Shown here: positions 8,970 to 10,023 of the stretch, piece after piece
Numbering within the stretch: the first letter of the stretch is position 1
How the letters are laid out: each line of letters opens with the position of its first letter
Source: Gammaproteobacteria bacterium
GTDB lineage: Bacteria > Pseudomonadota > Gammaproteobacteria > Pseudomonadales > Pseudomonadaceae
NCBI GenBank assembly: GCA_012735335.1
Contig: JAAYHO010000063.1
Location: 1 to 10,023, forward strand
Direction: 5' to 3'
DNA: 10,023 nt
Program-made: the position numbers and the translations under genes
Notes under the pieces: model-generated
What the model was told of the DNA's origin: nothing
Databases searched by the model: none
The model's input: the letters and a program-made list of their open reading frames with translations, nothing else

Positions 8970-9079
8970 GCGATTTTGCGCTATCCCTACTTGCCTTCCT
9001 TGAGCCGGTGTCCCTTACCGTCACCATCCTGATGATCCCTGGCTCAACTCCCTGTCGAGCAGCGCAGTCCGTTGCGCAT
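8945..9079 (-). ncRNA. rsmZ: RsmZ-like small regulatory RNA (RsmA/CsrA sponge)
   Basis: Read on the minus strand, this segment of about 135 nt carries seven GGA motifs (complement TCC at 9068, 9049, 9036, 9027, 9011, 8997 and 8984). Four lie in loops of short hairpins: 9077-9062 (GCGCA stem, loop ACGGAC), 9060-9042 (7-bp stem with one G-U, loop AGGGA), 9035-9021 (loop AGGAT) and 9020-9006 (CGGT/ACCG stem, loop AAGGGAC). The others are in single-stranded linkers. It ends in a strong terminator. RsmZ is known to titrate RsmA/RsmE under GacS/GacA control, relieving repression of target mRNAs. Pseudomonad rsmZ lies beside fdxA and points towards it, as here. Known rsmZ RNAs are about 116-127 nt. 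The 5' end is estimated from a TATGAT -10 and may be a few bases off. RsmY or RsmX is less likely given the location. Confidence 0.9.
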
Positions 9080-9085
9080 GGACAC

Positions 9086-9113
9086 ATCATATACAGAAAA
9101 AGTCCCGACCCAA
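9086..9113 (-). promoter_or_regulatory. Candidate rsmZ promoter
   Basis: The -10 TATGAT occupies 9091-9086 on the minus strand. A poor -35, TTGGGT (9113-9108), lies 16 bp away, as expected for an activator-dependent promoter. Initiation would be near 9079, just before the first GGA hairpin. Confidence 0.6.
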
Positions 9114-9317
9114 CATATAAAAGTGTCTCACCCATTCAGGTTAAAACAAAATAACTCTTTTAATATCAGGAATATACTATTTCTCTTCTGACAATTATCC
9201 TACTCATCTCACAGTGCGTGACAGCTTTCTCGCACAGCACCAATAGCCAATGTCTTACAAGGCTTTCCCCTGTTACATCTTTTTCTCCGGCCTACGACTA
9301 AGGTCGGCTGTTCTCAT
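9092..9317. promoter_or_regulatory. Shared divergent regulatory region between rsmZ and the DUF485 operon
   Basis: This gap carries the upstream region of rsmZ (leftward) and of the two membrane-protein genes (rightward). The part from about 9110 to 9195 is strikingly AT-rich compared with the rest of the window, as expected for a bendable or H-NS-like (MvaT) bound linker. On the minus strand, TGTAAG (9259-9254) matches one half of the GacA box TGTAAG-N6-CTTACA and lies about 175 bp upstream of the estimated rsmZ start. The other half is poor. A related TGTAAC lies 18 bp further up (9277-9272). No convincing plus-strand promoter was found. Confidence 0.45.
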
Positions 9318-9374
9318 TTGGACACTGTTTTAGAGTTCACCCAACAGCCTCTCATCGGCGAGAACAACAAGAAA

Positions 9375-9761
9375 ATGCACAATATCCCTGAAATCGGTCG
9401 CAGCCCCACTGCGCCTGTCAGCCCTGACGCTCCCCCGCGAAGCCTGCTGTCGTCGCTGTTTCTGCTCAGCCTGGGCGTCATCTATCCGGTATTTCTCGGT
9501 CTGGTATTTCTCAGACCGGAATGGCTCCTGCAGCTGTTTCGCAGCAACAGTGGTGGTTATCTGATCAGCGGACTGGGTCTGGGGCTGCTGGGCCTGTGCT
9601 TCGTCCTGGCCAGCGCGCACTTCCGTTCAGCCAACCGGCAGTACCAGCGCCAGACCGCCAACCCGATCTTTCCCGTATCCACCACCCACGAGCAGGAGAA
9701 GCAGTACCCCCTTACCCATGGCGCCCTTCCAGCGCACCAGCACAACCACCCCGGAGAATAA
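9375..9761 (+). CDS. Small two-helix membrane protein, divergent DUF485-like
   Basis: I do not recognise this gene from a named family. From ATG at 9375 it is 128 residues. It has a proline-rich N terminus, two likely membrane helices (about 24-45 and 61-81) and a polar tail with four histidines in the last 14 residues (H115, H121, H123, H125). Residues 35-53 align without gaps to the same residue numbers of the DUF485 protein encoded next: VIY at 35-37, F40, PE at 48-49, Q53. The overall hairpin shape also matches, so a degenerate DUF485 paralogue is likely. The frame is open back to a TTG at 9318. ATG is preferred because it gives register with the neighbour, although its Shine-Dalgarno is weak (GAGA 12 bases upstream). 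The stop codon lies within the ribosome-binding region of the next gene, implying coupled translation and a joint role with it. Confidence 0.65.
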   Translation: MHNIPEIGRSPTAPVSPDAPPRSLLSSLFLLSLGVIYPVFLGLVFLRPEWLLQLFRSNSGGYLISGLGLGLLGLCFVLASAHFRSANRQYQRQTANPIFPVSTTHEQEKQYPLTHGALPAHQHNHPGE

Positions 9762-9763
9762 CA

Positions 9764-10023
9764 ATGCAAAAAGATGTAGTGGAACAAGTGCTCCAGCACC
9801 CCAAGTACACCGCCCTGGTCAAGGGACGAACACGAGCCAGCATGATCTTCTTTGGCTGTACGGTCGTCATCTATGCCGGTTTCATCCTCACCATGGCCTA
9901 TATGCCCGAGGTCTTTGCCCAGCCACTGGGCCCCAACTGGACCATGAGCGTGGGCCTGTTCGTCGGTCTGCTGGTGGCCTGCAGCGCAGTCATCCTGATC
10001 GCGCTCTATGTGTACTTTTCCAA
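9764..10023 (+). CDS. DUF485 family inner-membrane protein, YjcH-like (C-terminus cut by window edge)
   Basis: The visible 86 residues show a DUF485 protein. A short cytosolic N terminus (VLQHPKYTALVKGRTR) is followed by helix 1 at about 26-46, a PE-containing periplasmic loop with a conserved GPN, and helix 2 at about 62-85; only the charged C-terminal tail is missing. In E. coli YjcH is encoded between acs and the acetate/glycolate symporter ActP, and DUF485 genes almost always precede an SSS-family symporter, so such a gene is expected just past the edge. ATG at 9764 has GGAG 7 bases upstream, overlapping the end of the preceding gene, which indicates translational coupling. DUF485 function is unknown; assistance of the symporter is inferred. 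Acetate is the likely but unproven substrate. Confidence 0.85.
   Translation, partial: MQKDVVEQVLQHPKYTALVKGRTRASMIFFGCTVVIYAGFILTMAYMPEVFAQPLGPNWTMSVGLFVGLLVACSAVILIALYVYFS

Noticed and set aside
8872..9135. Minus-strand open frame of 87 codons
   Set aside because: It lies across the rsmZ hairpins and both terminators. Composition is not protein-like and there is no ribosome-binding site; the strand signal is explained by the sRNA.

Overview
The window looks like chromosomal DNA from a pseudomonad-type gammaproteobacterium. The order recX-recA-pncC(cinA)-mutS-fdxA-rsmZ is the Pseudomonas arrangement. FdxA reads almost like Azotobacter vinelandii ferredoxin I (compared from memory), and G+C is moderately high by eye. 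A Halopseudomonas-type lineage is a plausible guess, but the sequence alone cannot fix the species.

Layout. At the left edge, on the minus strand, is the N-terminal transporter-like half of a large sensor kinase (CrbS/MxtR type, running out of the window), preceded by its likely partner, a LuxR-type response regulator (CrbR/ErdR type). Divergent to these, on the plus strand, are a small exported protein and a long LOG-family (lysine-decarboxylase-like Rossmann) protein. They converge on the minus-strand DNA-repair block pncC, recA, recX. recA has a clear LexA (SOS) box in its promoter, and recX starts at TTG 11 bp after recA. Divergent from pncC is full-length mutS, followed by fdxA (7Fe ferredoxin) with a strong Fur-box-like palindrome upstream and a rho-independent terminator downstream.

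The main non-coding find lies between fdxA and the next gene. On the minus strand, about 9079 to 8945, is a roughly 135-nt RNA with seven GGA motifs. Four of these sit in hairpin loops, and the RNA ends in a strong rho-independent terminator pointing left. This matches RsmZ, the sponge RNA of the Gac/Rsm system, at its conserved place beside fdxA. Upstream are a TATGAT -10 element, an AT-rich stretch and a degenerate GacA-box-like half-site.

Beyond rsmZ the usual pseudomonad order appears to break: rpoS would be expected but is not seen. Instead there is a small two-helix membrane protein that looks like a divergent DUF485 paralogue, translationally coupled to a genuine DUF485 (YjcH-like) gene cut by the right edge. 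DUF485 genes normally precede an ActP-type acetate/solute symporter. CrbS/CrbR systems control acetate uptake and activation in related bacteria, so the window may have a regulator pair at one end and a candidate target operon at the other, separated by the recA-mutS repair block. That functional link is inference.
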